64,000 nt of DNA from Gracilaria gracilis (taxonomy: Eukaryota; Rhodophyta; Florideophyceae; Gracilariales; Gracilariaceae), in the NCBI GenBank assembly GCA_030374805.1, contig JARGSG010000038.1, positions 348,099 to 412,098 on the forward strand, read 5' to 3'. Shown piece after piece: positions 10,259 to 22,104 of the stretch. The notes beneath the pieces are model-generated. The model ran no database searches. It was not told where the DNA came from and saw nothing but the letters and a program-made list of their open reading frames with translations. The stretch's first letter is position 1. Each line of letters opens with the position of its first letter. A program made the position numbers and the translations under genes.

Positions 10259-12130
10259 ATGAAACCATATGAATTAACAGCGGATACCTCTGAAACAGGA
10301 ATACGCGATGTACTTACCCAAACAGATGATTCAGGGAGCAGACCAGTAGCTTATACCTCTAGAAAATTATCAAGTGCCGAACAAGGTTATTCGACGAATG
10401 AAAGAGAATTACTAGCTATTGTACATGCTCTTGAAACTTGGAGATCCTATCTACATGGATCTAAGTTTATCATCTTAACTGATCATCACCCTCTTAAATA
10501 TTTGGAATCGCAAAAAAACACTTTCCAGAAAACAAGCAAGATGGGTAGAGTTTATGCAAGAGTTTGATTACGAAATCAAATATCTAAAAGGAAAATACAA
10601 TAAAGTTGCGGACGCTTTGTATGGCAAACACAAAGAAAAGGAAAAGGTTTGTTCTGATATCATCAGAAAACTATTAAACATAACTACTATTAAGATAAAA
10701 GATGAAACTTTAAGGAGAATAACCGAAGGATATAAAGAAGACGAATTCCTTGAAGAGGTTATCAATGAAGTGAAAGAACCAGTTCACTGGAGAAACAAAA
10801 GACTGTACTTCGAACAACGCTTGTGTATTCCTGATAGAGAAATCAAGAAACAAATGATAAGTGATAATCACAAATCGTTGCTAGGAGCTCACAGGGGAAG
10901 TCAATGTACGATAACCCTCATGAAAAGAGATTTTTTTTGGCCTGAAATGAATAAGGACATCAAAGAATTTGTAAGAATTTGTCCTAGATGTCATGCATCT
11001 AAGAGTACCAATCAAAAGATGACTGGACTTCTTCGTCCATTTCCTCCTCGAAATAAGAAGTGGGAAGTGATATCAATGGACTTCATCTTTGATTTGCCCA
11101 AAACCAAGGACGGAATGTGTTCGATCCTTGTGGTTGTGGATAAATTATCCGAGAGAACCCATTTCATTGCTATGAAAAGCAATGTCAATGCTAAAGACAC
11201 TGCAGAAGTGTTCTATAAAGAAATTTACAAACATCATGGATTGCCCCGCAAAATAATATCTGAAAGAGATTCAAGATTCACTGGGAATTTTTGAAAGGAA
11301 CTAATGACAATCTTGAAGGTAAAACTCAAACTTTCCACTCCGTTTCATCCTCAAACCGATGGACAATCGGAACGTGCTTTTCGGACGTTGGAAGAAATGC
11401 TGCGATGTTTCATAAGTTATACACAAAGAGATTAGGATATTTATCTCCCTGGTCTAGAGTTTGCATATAACAATTATATTAATGAAGCCACAAAGGAAAC
11501 ACCCTTTTTCCTAGAATATGGTCATCATCCAGTTACTATTTCTGATTTTCTTCACCATCATGATATCGAAATAAGTAATGATGCTACAGCCAAATTCATT
11601 GACAACACTAAATATGCAACTGAAGTCGCAAAGTCATCGATTGAAGCCACTAATTTGAAAATGGTTGACGATATCAATATAAAACGATAGGAACTATTAT
11701 TCAAAGTTGGTAATATAGTTTTGCTTTCAACCAAGGACTTGAATTTGAAAGAAGGACGTGCAAAGAAACTATCCCCAAAATATATAGAACCATACACGGT
11801 ACATAAGGTCTATGCCGAAGGTCGATCATACGAGTTAGAGCTACCAAAAAAGCTCGAACGAATTCAACATACCTTCCATGTATCATTGTTGAAACCGTTT
11901 GTGCAACCTACAAGTACGGAGAACCAGCACAAAGATGTAACTTCTCTGAAAGCGGAAAAGCTCATCACAGTTCGAGACAACTGCATCGAGAAGATTCTTG
12001 ACCACCGCATTCGCAGCAGTCGTCTCCAATACCTCCTTTACTATAAAAACACAGACGACACTTAGAATCAATGGGTCGATAGTCAGACTCTCATCACATC
12101 AGCTTCACCAAAGTTAATCGAAGAGTACAC
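10259..12130 (+). pseudogene. Ty3/gypsy chromovirus pol remnant (RNase H, integrase, chromodomain)
   Basis: The fragment begins inside RNase H (PYELTADTSETGI... YSTNERELLAI... TDHHPLKYLES), shifts frame near 10520, and continues ARWVEFMQEFDYEIKYLKGK... KVADAL. The integrase follows: zinc-binding His/Cys residues ending ICPRCHASK, the first catalytic Asp in VISMDFIFDLP, the second in ERDSRFTG, and the Glu in PQTDGQSERAF. The C-terminus has a chromodomain-like segment (EKILDHRIRSSRLQYLLYY). Stops at 11292 (TGA), 11433 (TAG), 11688 (TAG) and 12063 (TAG) break it; several fall where Trp or Gln is expected. Protease, reverse transcriptase and the 5' LTR are missing, cut off at the transposon end at about 10240. 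Confidence 0.9.
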
Positions 12131-12133
12131 ATC

Positions 12134-12673
12134 ATGTCGAACAACAACGCACCCTTCCCCGCAAATAACCTCCAAATCGACAATGTAAGGCAATTCTATA
12201 GCCGCATTGAACTTGGTGGTCGAAGAATGCTGACTTGGTTCGATGATGTTACGGACGATCTTCCTGAAAGATTCCATTTTGCTTGGGCATCTTTTCACAT
12301 TTGTTTCGCATTATTACAACTTCGAAGACCTTTCCTGACTGAAGAAAATGCCTTACTCTTGCGAAAACTGTTCGAGATTTATGAAGGCGGAATTATGGAT
12401 AATATTCATGAAGAATTTATTCTGTTCCTTTATTGCTATATTGTATCTCAATACGGACATCTTACTCTGGATCCGGCTGATATGTCTTTAATGCTGTCTA
12501 AGGAGCTTTACTACGTATGGAGGAATTTCCGGAAGAAACCGATTTATCCTTGGAATTTGAACCCCATATCAATATGGTTTTGTTCCCAAATCCTCCTGGA
12601 GTCTTCGAAAATCAGCCTGTTCCGAATGGTTCCCCTCATCATTGATGAGTGTGAAAAAAATATCTTGCAATGA
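12134..12673 (+). CDS. Additional ORF between chromodomain and 3' LTR
   Basis: An intact 179-codon frame from the ATG at 12134. I do not recognise the protein. It has no obvious signal peptide; the middle is rich in aromatic and hydrophobic residues, for example FHFAWASFHICFALLQL and EEFILFLYCYIVSQY, so it could contain membrane or buried helices. It starts immediately after the pol remnant and ends about 40 bp before the polypurine tract, so it belongs inside the retroelement. Unlike pol it is undamaged. An env-like or accessory role cannot be told from the sequence. Confidence 0.5.
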   Translation: MSNNNAPFPANNLQIDNVRQFYSRIELGGRRMLTWFDDVTDDLPERFHFAWASFHICFALLQLRRPFLTEENALLLRKLFEIYEGGIMDNIHEEFILFLYCYIVSQYGHLTLDPADMSLMLSKELYYVWRNFRKKPIYPWNLNPISIWFCSQILLESSKISLFRMVPLIIDECEKNILQ

Positions 12674-12710
12674 AACAGAATGAGGTTAATCGAGGGCGAT
12701 TAATGGTTTT

Positions 12711-12920
12711 AAGGAGGGAGTATTTGTTATGATTCTGTAGGGACCATGTCCCAAATTATTGTGTTTTGTACTGTGGGAATGTAGTCGTGGATGTTTGCGT
12801 GGAATTCATTGGTGGAATCATTGCTATATGTTATTTTTGGACTATACTAGTGGAAGTATTTATCTAACTACAGTGCTTCTACTTTTATTTAGTAAAGTCT
12901 GTATAAACTGTCTTGACGGA
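12711..12920 (+). repeat. Polypurine tract and beginning of the gypsy 3' LTR
   Basis: The purine run AAGGAGGGAG (12711-12720) followed by TATT and TGTTATG matches the usual chromovirus polypurine tract/LTR boundary, placing the LTR start at about 12725. The LTR end is not resolvable because the partner LTR is absent; 12920 is a guess. Confidence 0.45.
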
Positions 12921-13999
12921 TCGCTTCACTCTCTCCCGTCTTCCCGCTTCAAGCGCAGAGCGGGAAGGAGATCCCAGAAGTGCCTTCCTCGACAAAAGCG
13001 CTCTTTACAAAAAGTAATAAAATAAGTAATATTTTTTTGAAACACTTTAGCTTTGCACAAAACTTTAAATAGTAAGCAAAAAAGTCTGAAATTTCTAAAA
13101 ACAATCTGAATTGCTACATAGTGCAGCAACTGCTACGTGTACAAGAAACGTGTGACATTCAACTTTCCGTTTTTATTTAGAATTTCAATGAGTGCGAATT
13201 TCCCGCATCTCCCGGACAGGATTGGTCTCAAATATTGTAACGTGCGAGACCTCACGACTTTAATTAATTGGCCTCTTAACCTTTGTCAGGCGGACATGGA
13301 ACTTTCGGTGTCGACCTATTCCATGTCTCTCCAGTGAAGAAAATTCGAAGATTTTCTATGAGGTTTTCAGAGGCGCTTCATGATCACTTTTCAGACCTGG
13401 AACCGTTCTCAAACGCCAATGTCCATTTTTGCTTCATTTTTAGATACTTTTAGAAGGCATCGCTGGTCCAATGTTGATTTTTAGTTATAATTCGTGGATG
13501 GACAAGCAAAGTTCCGGGTCCCCGACAAGGGTTAACCCTTTTCAGGCAGCCCAGGAATAGGTCAAGAGTTGAAGAAAACACTTCTTTTCCCAATGAAATA
13601 TTTTCATGTATCTCGATCCAAAGGATACACATTTCAGTGCATTGCAAAGCCTGCCCTTACTTCTTTCTACCGAGAAAGATTTCATGTGAAATGAGCAAGA
13701 AGGTACAGACATATGCGATGTAGTTTGCATAGACCGAAACTGTGCGGAAGCACAATTCTGTGTTGAATTATGTCAATTGTTTGGGAACAAGCTTTATCAA
13801 CATGGAATAGTATTCCTTTCTTTGGGAATGTTCAACTTTTATAATGGATGTTATGCCACTGCAAACCATCACAGTATCTCTTTGGCCTCAATCTTCTTCA
13901 GATACATGAGATCTAGGACATTGTACTGAATTCAAACCACTTCTGTTACACCTATGAGACAAATAAACCAACTACATAAGCTACAAGCTTACATGGACG
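12921..13999. other. Non-coding; contains a short hairpin and a recurring CCTTGTCGGGGAC motif
   Basis: No gene is supported. A 9-bp stem (CTTCCCGCT/AGCGGGAAG) lies at about 12943-12970. Near 13505-13530 the minus strand reads CCTTGTCGGGGACCCGGA; a close match stands on the plus strand near 24172, upstream of the second zinc-finger gene. It may mark an end of the transposon on the left side of 14000. Confidence 0.4.
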
Positions 14000-16038
14000 T
14001 TATGCAAAAACCACATTACTTTCTCTTTCTTCTTTTGAAGCCCCCCTTCGTAGCATGTAAGGGTCCTGTTGGTCTTCATGAGAAGTGAGTGATGGCCTAT
14101 GAACGTCTTCGTCATCGCTATTATGTTCATCACTGTGGCGTTTCGCACCTGTATTGGTGATTTTCCGCATTTCACTGGCTGTCTTCTCTTCTACATCCAC
14201 TGCGTCCATTCGTTCGATTGAAGGTGAAACATACCTCTGTTTCGTCAGAGTTTTGGTCGAATGAAAATATTCGAAGCAACTTTGGCGTGCACGTCTTATG
14301 ACTCCTTCAACAGATTTGAAGTACTTCCGATTTGTACACAGGAACGCTCCATAACATGTGGCATATATCTTCCGTGGGCGCCCTCTAGCCTGCCTACGAG
14401 ATGCACGGCTTTCTGGTGAACCACTCGGAACACAGATCCAACATGACTTGCCGTTTCTACTTAGGCCAATTCTTGATTCATATACAGCAGGGAAGTGTTC
14501 ACCTTCAGTTCTCAATTTCCATCCAGCGTCGGTGTTAACTATTTGAAGTGCTGTTTGTCGCGTAAGAACGACCTCAAGACGGTTTTCGGTAGGTGACGGA
14601 CCCAGCCAAATATCGTCAGGAACTGACCTACCCTTGCTCCGAAAACCAGGTAAAGAATCTGATACCTTTCTTAATTTCTTTGGAAGCCCGTAGTCGTGTA
14701 ACACTTCCTTGACGAAACTACGCATTCCTAGACCTGGACATAAAACGTCTAGTCATGTAGAATCCAATTTTGGACAGATCGCTCTGCCATTTAGCTGGTT
14801 CATGCTTCCAGATTTTCGAAATTGTATTCAGAAGCCGTTTGCAGTACAATGCGTTGACAAGTAACACAGAGAATTGGCGATGCGACAGTTTTGAAACTCC
14901 TCCGAGCGTTTTCACTCTATTCGGGAATATCTCGACGACCTACCTGGAGAATGTGTCAGTTCCTATTTTCCCTAGCTCATTCCAAAATCGAATGGCTACG
15001 GTTCTGATATACTTTGCCTCAGGGAGAGGTTCATAGCATTGTTGTGCTAATTCCATGGCACATTTGTCAAGCGCGACATGCATTCTTCTGCTTTTCAGAT
15101 TTTGAGCATAAGAATCTTGTTTAACCTCTTCAGGCAGTCGACTGTCCGAATTAAAAATATCGTCTTCACCAGTTTGAAGGACACACGAAAGGATAGAGAA
15201 CAGTAATTTGGTAGTCCGACCGCTCTCTTCCTTACTAAGTTCAACCACGTAAACGAGTCAATTAGGCCCAGAGACAATGTACAGTCCTCTCGATAACCCA
15301 ACACAGCCATATGGCGCACTACTTGAATTCTGTGTTTCGGCTCGGGGACAAACTTTAAAAAATTTTGAATGCTCAGAGGCACCGACATCTTTTTGTAGTA
15401 AATCCCCATTTGAAGCCCAATCTAGGTCCTGGTCAGTTATTTTGATGGGCTTATATCTGCACGGCGGTAGCTCGTTTGCCAAGGCGAGAGATACATCTTT
15501 GTGGTGAGTCTTGCACTCAGTCACAGCAAGTTCGAATTTCTCCCCAACTCGGATTGCCGCAATGGCATCCACACTCGTTAGAAATCGAGAACCATCCCTA
15601 GCCTGCACTAGACCTCTTCGGACGATAGCACCCAGCGATTCATTTGGACCGAGGGAAGAAATCCGGTTTTATGAAAACCCCCATAGAGAGCGATTGGAAT
15701 GAAGAACGTAGGATTGGGCCTTCGTTGAGAGAACCAGATGCTTGTGTCGTTCCTGATCTATTTGGTTTTTGGAACAACACTTTGTCGAGCTTTTTCAATA
15801 GTCGAGTTCGAATGATATCAGCGTCGGCTCCTGTAGTATTATGTCCTCGGTTCAAGTTGAGTGTACGGAGCTCGGTGTAGGCGTCACAAATCCGTTGCGC
15901 TAGCTCTAATCTACTTCCACGGTAAGAGACACCATGTTCTTCGCAGAATGCTTCGAGATCTGCTCTATGTCGCTTAGCCAGCATTTCAACAGTTTCCTCT
16001 CTAAGAAAACGTTTGAAATCATCCTCTCTTTGAGCCAT
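14000..16038 (-). pseudogene. Transposon-borne protein with SAP-like N-terminus, broken
   Basis: Reading from 16038, the N-terminus has a SAP-like helix-extended-helix pattern (LEAFCEEHGVSYRGSRLELAQ). After a frameshift near 15660 comes GRSRFLTS-type sequence and FELAVTECKTHHKDVSLAL, then a further frame (HRIQVVRHMAVLGY) that faintly resembles nuclease-like domains of the YqaJ kind. An in-frame TAG at 14940-14942 separates two parts of one frame (TDTFSR / VVEIFPNRVKTLGG). The last part, 14000-14725, carries RRQARGRPRK, an AT-hook-like motif, and an acidic tail. It has the orientation of the DDE-like frame upstream, so both probably belong to one element. The exact family is not recognised. 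Confidence 0.4.
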
Positions 16039-16425
16039 GCGCTCCTCGGCCGTTTGTAATCTCGATGAATTTGGTAAGCTCCTAGTACTGCGAAGAAGTG
16101 ACGTCGTTTACTTGAGCCCTAAAAGTCGACATAAAGTACGTAAAGCTTCAAATAGTTCTTCTGCTGTCCCACGAAGAACAGAAGAAGGCCAACTAAGTCC
16201 AGAAAAGGAAGTGAGATTCTCGAAAGCACAACGAAGAGCCGTGTAGCATGTTGTACTGGTAATTTCTGCTGTTCTAAGGAGCCACCACGCCTGATCAGAT
16301 ATCTGATATCTGAGAGGACGTTAGAAGATGTACAGCGTCTATTTCATGGTCAATAATCGCTGACATTGCGGATGTGTGCTCCTCCTGGCTGACCTAGTCC
16401 TCGATCACGTCGTGAGGTGACAACG

Positions 16426-17662
16426 CTATTTTGTACACGTCTTCTTCCCGCGAATCCTGTTTCTCGGCTTCAGAGAGAAAGAGAACGGCCTCAGAAATTC
16501 AATACTACTGTATTGAATCAATACTCCCCGCTTATAGTTTCCCAGAGCTCTGTAACCAAGAGCAAATACATCCTGACATGATCTGGATTTTCTTGTGAAC
16601 ATTATCATCTCGCGAATTCCCGTGGAAGATAGAGATGTTTGACTTCCGTTTTTCTGTTGACCCCCAAAAGACACTGGGTGATTGCTATTCTTCTTGCATG
16701 TAGACCTAAGACGAACTGGGATTTTTCCAGAAATGATGGCTTCAATTACATCTTTCGTGGTGTATGCTGTGTCAATTGAAATAATTGATCCATAGAGCAA
16801 CTCTCCTGCAATTCTGGGGTTTGCAGTTTGCATGGACAGCATCAAAAGAAAAGAGAGACTCGGTAATAGTCTCACCTCCGGTAGAGTTATGCATCGCAGC
16901 CGTTAAACCAGTCAGTGTAGGAGTCATTGTGGTGGCGTGCAAACGAATTCCTTTCTTTCCATCCCCAGGGTTAAATGGGAGATGTTTGTGGTACCTTGAG
17001 GCAAAACGAAGTTGATCACCGTCAAGCCCGACAATTGTGCAGCCAGGTCGGGCACATATATCACTAGAAATACTTGCCACCGCTTGCTCTAACAGATTAA
17101 TTGAGACGGGAATGTCCATACGTTTGTTGGCCAACTGCAAACTACCAATACCTCTCCCATTCTCTTCTGGACGAAGTGAGCCAATAGAAGAAGTCAAACT
17201 CTGTCTTATTTCTTTGAACTTCTAGAACGATATTCGGCGTCTTATTTCCTTAGTTTCATACCAAGGAGATACATTTTTGACTTCAAGCAGTTTTTGTGGA
17301 GAACAATCGTATATTCCGCAAATCAGAAGAGCTTCGAAATAGTGCGTAATGTCTTGGTTGCTGTAAACAATAGGTTTCTGACCCTCGTGAATTGAATATG
17401 ACAGGAAAGATCCAGTACCCGCAGCCTCTGCGAACGCATTCAACATTTTGTCGTTGAAAAACACATCGTAGACACGTCGAGAACAAGGATTGTTCTTCAC
17501 CAGGGACTCAACACTCATAAGGAGTCTCTGTCCATGCTTTTTCAAGACATATAGAGTTTCTTGCACGAGAATGGACGAATAGAATTCATCAACATCATCA
17601 ATTTCAAGATGCACTTCTTCTTCTTCTTCTTCTTTACTGTGGTCAGTCGCCCCTGATTTCAA
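16426..17662 (-). pseudogene. Unclassified DDE-like transposase remnant
   Basis: The frame from 17662 (acidic run then NKMLNAFAEAAGTGSF) stops near 17222. The next piece contains CTIVGLDGDQLRFASRYHK and KKGIRLHATTMTPTLTG, then shifts frame near 16790 to LYGSIISIDTAYTTKDVIEAI. Conserved Asp residues after beta-strand-like stretches suggest an RNase H-fold transposase, but I cannot name the superfamily. It may be part of one element with the zinc-finger frame at 18490-19021 and the SAP-like frame at 14000-16038, split by the LINE fragment at 17634-18490. At least three breaks make it non-functional. Confidence 0.4.
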
Positions 17663-18490
17663 GGCGGCCGAAGAACGATCTATTGATGTTTGTATCTAAA
17701 GGTAGTTCTCTCTCTTAAAGAAGGCCAGAAACCGTAGCGGCCACTGCTTAATCATATCAACTAACGATTTGTCTTTCGGTTCCTCAAGCGTCGGTAGTTC
17801 CTCACGCCGGGCTTTGTTTGTCAGTGGACAGCGAAAAGGAACATGATCTACGTCTTTCTTAACTGCTGTGCCACAGGTGCAGCGTAGCACCTTTCCGTTC
17901 AGATACGGGCTTACCGGGTGGAGTGTTGAAACATGCCCAGTGGCAAACTGCGCCAACGTTACCTCCGATAGTCTCAAAATCTTTTCATCCTCGTCTCTCT
18001 CGATTGGCAACATACTTTTACTCCGCACTTTGAGCCTTACCCTCGCCATTACGTCCATCATGTCCACAGGATTCTGCATCTGTTGTGTAAGAGAAAGTTT
18101 GAGGCCTGATTTAGCAAGCGCATCGACGCTGTCATTTCTGAAAACTCCACAGTGACTTGGTGCCCAACATACGTACACAGCGGAGCGAAGACTCACATTG
18201 TGAACCGTGAATGCCAAATCCTGAAGATTTCTGCTTTGAAAGCGAAGATTCCCTTGTAGTGCCTCGACCAACGCCAAAGAATCCGGAATCACTCTTATAA
18301 CCGTGTCATTTTCCTCTTGTACATCTTGGAGGGCTGCCTGCATGGCGTGGATCTCGGCCGTGTACGAGCAGACGTTGATGCCCGCAGGTAAGACTGCCCT
18401 TCTTGTTTCTGCGATGGTTTTTGAGTATATCTCGTACGCTCTGGCGCGTACCTTTCCTGGTTTCACCTGACAAGATGCACATCTCTTGTT
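17634..18490 (-). pseudogene. LINE 3' end: RNase H domain, zinc knuckle and 3' tail
   Basis: The frame shows SYTAEIHAMQAALQ, VIPDSLALVEALQ and YVCWAPSHCGVFRNDSVDALAKSG, the usual RNase H order of I/Jockey-like non-LTR elements. Then comes LRCTCGTAVKKDVDHVPFRC, the C-terminal Cys/His knuckle. The stop at 17696 is followed by a short 3' UTR and, on the minus strand, a (GAA)n tail at about 17614-17633. The 5' edge interrupts the zinc-finger frame near 18490, so this is a 5'-truncated insertion, the common product of target-primed reverse transcription. The last 50 bp recur near 31743-31795. Confidence 0.75.
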
Positions 18491-19021
18491 TTCAGCCGTA
18501 TTTTTACCCAAGCATACAACCAGCGCGCGCCATTTTCATCATCAGAAGAGTATTGGAGATCATCTTCAGTGCCGTTTGAAAAATCAGGATCACTAGAGCA
18601 CTCATATCTATTGTCTCCAATGATATCTAAATTAAGAAAAAAATGTTCTCAATTATTGAGAGAATTGTCATTTGTTGCTGGTTCCAAATTTTCTTCAGGT
18701 ACATCAACGGCTTCAGCGGTAGGTGCGTTTCTGGCCCCATCTTTCTATGAACTTCTAAAGATTTGCATTTTTTTCTCTTGGTGTTTGCCTAAGACGCCCT
18801 GGACGAATTTCGTGGGCACTATCGCATGCGGTACAAACTCGAGGCGCTCTATATCCTTCGGATTGCTTTCCAGGTTCGTACTTCTGTAATTAGGCGTCAG
18901 TAACAGTTCTACCACATATTACATGTATGGGCTTTTGGCAATAGAGACAATTGTGAGCATGACACCGAGAGGGATCATGGTGTTTGCAGGTTCCAAACAA
19001 AACTTGTGCATACTCTGGCAT
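18490..19021 (-). pseudogene. Cys/His-rich zinc-finger protein, copy 1 (N-terminal part)
   Basis: From the ATG at 19021 the frame reads FGTCKHHDPSRCHAHNCLYC and PIHVICGR. An in-frame TAA at 18890-18892 follows, yet the reading continues (LQKYEPGKQSEGYRAPRVC). The downstream acidic part (SSDDENGARWLYAWVKI) aligns with the intact copy at 24647-25330. The Cys/His spacing suggests zinc binding. The family was not identified. It is truncated by the LINE fragment and is probably the N-terminal gene or domain of the transposon that continues leftward. Confidence 0.55.
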
Positions 19022-19523
19022 TGTTGTTACTGCAAATGGTTGAAATAGAAGAATGAAATGGCAGTTTCCAGGATCGAAGAGTTTCTGGGGACGATGGTTC
19101 GGTTGAAGAAACAGAAACGTTCCAAATGCCTTCTCTTTTGTTCCCAGTTCGGAGATTTCTACTTTTTTTCCCCCACTGATGAGTGGGGAAGCAATCCAGA
19201 TATCCCGGCGGTGACAATCAACCCTTGGACACACCAACGTTAGGATGTAGAGGTGTTTGCCAGAGATATTCAATCAAAACGTACAAACGGGTTTTGTTTC
19301 AAAGCGAAGGTTTTTGGGGGTATGTAGAGAGATGAGCCTCCACTCCAACTTGTCTCTCAATGAATACCGTACATGGACTATGAGTATCTGGAGAAGTTCT
19401 GGAATTTCTTCAGTTTGTTTTATACTATGTACAAAGTTGTACTGGCAAAGAAATGCAGTGTCTAAAACAGCCACAAAGCGATTGTAGAACCAGATACCAT
19501 GAACGGAAGTACATTGAAATCCC

Positions 19524-21240
19524 ACCTATAGTATTTAACTTAAATACTTGTAATAATTGCTACGGCAAGCTAGGATAAGTGCAACGGAGAGCTGGAATAC
19601 TTGTTTTGGTGAACTGGAATAGGTACCAGAAGAGATGGAATAGGCGCAAGGAAAAGTACCGGGTATAGGTGCTTGTCCCTCGGAAAGCTCTTCCTGATGC
19701 CTATTCCACAAATTTGGGCACCAGGAAGAGATCTTTTCCTGGTGCCTGACAAGGCTTAATCACCACCACACCTGATCATTCCTCGATACAAGCAGAAAAG
19801 CTGTGTTTGACAACCCGCTGCTCCCACTTGAACATCCACGCCCTCGACGACGAGCTGTGGCTTACGCCGCCAAACCTCTGGCCGATACGTCTCCCATTCG
19901 GCTTTCAAACCTCTCTCCATATTCATCATCTTCTTCGCACCCAATGGATTCTGGTAAAACGGATTTCGTGGGCTTAGCGTCTTCCATTCTGGGAGTGATC
20001 GAGGAACTTGAGAAAACTGTACAAAAGTTCTTCGAACGCGGAGATGTCAAAAGAGACAACATAGATCCACCTGGTCGACTTAAATGATATTATGAAGAGG
20101 CCGCACAAGTTCTTCGACGCCTTCAAACTGTTTCCACACCGGATTACATCATGCTGCGGAGATTGCATCTGTAAGAGTCGTCTTTTCATGACGATAGTAA
20201 GAAGCTCACATTATTGGTACGGTGCGTCGAAAACGCCAGACGAACCGATCGAATACGGAGAATGAGAGAGATTTTGTGCGAGTGTGAGCAGACTGCGAAA
20301 GAGTTCTTCGACTTTCTGGGAGAGAAAGGGTCGCCAATTTTGGTTGCTTAGCCTTCTCATTCAGAAGAGTACAGCCCATGCACCCCGTTTTCAAGCAGTC
20401 CACCAGCACTTGACCCGGACCATAGCGCAGTAGTGCTATATAACGAAAGGCAGAATTATTCCTTTCTGCGCATAATGGGTACGAAAGTCGCTGCATTGCT
20501 GTTGAAGCCGTTCAGAGGCCATAGGAAGATAATTCCGCATCACCGGAGTGCAGAAGATTCAGAGGAAGGTAGCACCGCACTAGTAGAGAAAGAAATAATG
20601 CGATGAACACGCCGAGAGAACGAGATTTTGCTTGAATATCTGGGTCCACGACCAATCTTTCGTCGCTTTCGCTTGTGGTTCCATGAGCATTTTTATTAAG
20701 AACATAGGCCCTAAATATCAAATTAGCAGCCTCAATGAGACGTTCGTATCCAAATCAGAGCTAGACAAAAGAATCCTTAGGTAGCAAGTTGTTACTCTTG
20801 CAACTGTAACCTGTAGGTCAAATTATTTTTAGCTGTTTCGGCACTCCTGGTCGTTTCTAAACGAAGCAGGGAAAATGGAGCTGTCTTCACTGCGTGTGTT
20901 CACATAATGTTAGCCATTGTATCGTTGCAATGCACACGACAAGGGTGGCATCTGTTACACGAGTATGCTCACACTGGCAATACGTTACGAGAGTGGATTG
21001 TTAGAGTGAATGCAAGTGGGGCGTTGAAGAATACAGCGATAAGCCCCGTTCTCCTCCGCTGTACGTTTATGTACCATGTCTCTATTGCGTACAAGGATGA
21101 AAGGACTACATTGGAGAATACCGAGCATGCGTCACCCGCATTGACCTAACCGAGCGTTGCTGGCGAACCGTCTTGAGGAGATCTCTGTATCCGATGGACG
21201 TTTTGCAGACGGTCTAGCCACACTACCGTAATCCAGCCTT
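19524..21240. other. No supported gene
   Basis: Only short frames with no recognisable protein. Around 19660-19755 short motifs recur (CCAGGAAGAG, CCTATTCCA), and the minus strand reads CCTTGTCAGGCACCAGGA near 19755, similar to the CCTTGTCGGGGAC motif seen near 13520 and 24172. This could be the outer end of the transposon spanning 13.5-19.7 kb. Confidence 0.4.
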
Positions 21241-21442
21241 TGCGTGGCTACTTTTTTGCAGGGTTCGCTGTCTTCGGATGCCGTTTTGCTCACTGTCTCG
21301 CACATGCAGTCACCGTACTACAAAAGCCGCCGATGTTCGTACTGATATCTGCCTCTCTTCCCTCCCATGTCCGTTTCTTAGAAAATTCCGTCTTTCCGAG
21401 CGGCGACATTTTCAACACGCACGCGAACAAAGCGCTAGCGCC

Positions 21443-22093
21443 ATGTTGACCGATCAACCTCCCGAAACGCCGCAACAGCTCCACGTTTCGGACTTCCAGG
21501 CCGTTCGGAACGCCTCTAAGCCGGAGAATAATAATTGTAGTTCTATTGCACTTACTGTAGCTGCCGATAAACTCAATGGCCATAATAATATCTACCAGAG
21601 GGGAGAGTATTTGCCTGTTTCGCATATGGGTTACTTTAAGCCCCCATCGACGTCTTTCTTCGGAGAACTGCGCAATCGCGACAGGGGTTCTGCAACAGAA
21701 TTGGATTACATAAACCCCGCAGGCGTTTGGCTTGAAGTATTGCTAAATGCTTTTCGGCTTGCACGCGAAGAAGTTGATAACTTTCAACAATGTGGAAAGC
21801 TTTTAGCTCTTGGGGAACAGGGTTTAAAGGCAAGCCTCGAAGTTCTGACCATGAGGGGACAGTACTTTAAGGACATTGTAGAGCAGAGGATCGAAGTCGC
21901 TCGACAAATGGCATTGCTTGTTGAGCAAGGACACGACGCCGAGCATTCTGAACCCTATGGGACTGCTCGCGAGGCCTTGACCTCTCGTTTGGAGATCGAC
22001 GCAGCCAAAGAGCTTGCCAAACTCCGCCTCGCTCAGGCATCTAAACTTTCTAAAAATGGGGCCGCACACGGTGGAGGCCATTCAAAGAGATAA
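21443..22093 (+). CDS. DIRS-like retroelement ORF1 (gag-like)
   Basis: An intact frame from the ATG at 21443, 216 residues. The sequence has no named motif, but the C-terminal half is helical and charged (ALTSRLEIDAAKELAKLRLAQ), as in capsid-like ORF1 proteins. It overlaps the beginning of the reverse transcriptase frame, which is the layout expected in DIRS/PAT-type elements. The assignment rests on position. Confidence 0.5.
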   Translation: MLTDQPPETPQQLHVSDFQAVRNASKPENNNCSSIALTVAADKLNGHNNIYQRGEYLPVSHMGYFKPPSTSFFGELRNRDRGSATELDYINPAGVWLEVLLNAFRLAREEVDNFQQCGKLLALGEQGLKASLEVLTMRGQYFKDIVEQRIEVARQMALLVEQGHDAEHSEPYGTAREALTSRLEIDAAKELAKLRLAQASKLSKNGAAHGGGHSKR

Positions 22094-22104
22094 AAGGTAC
22101 GTGT

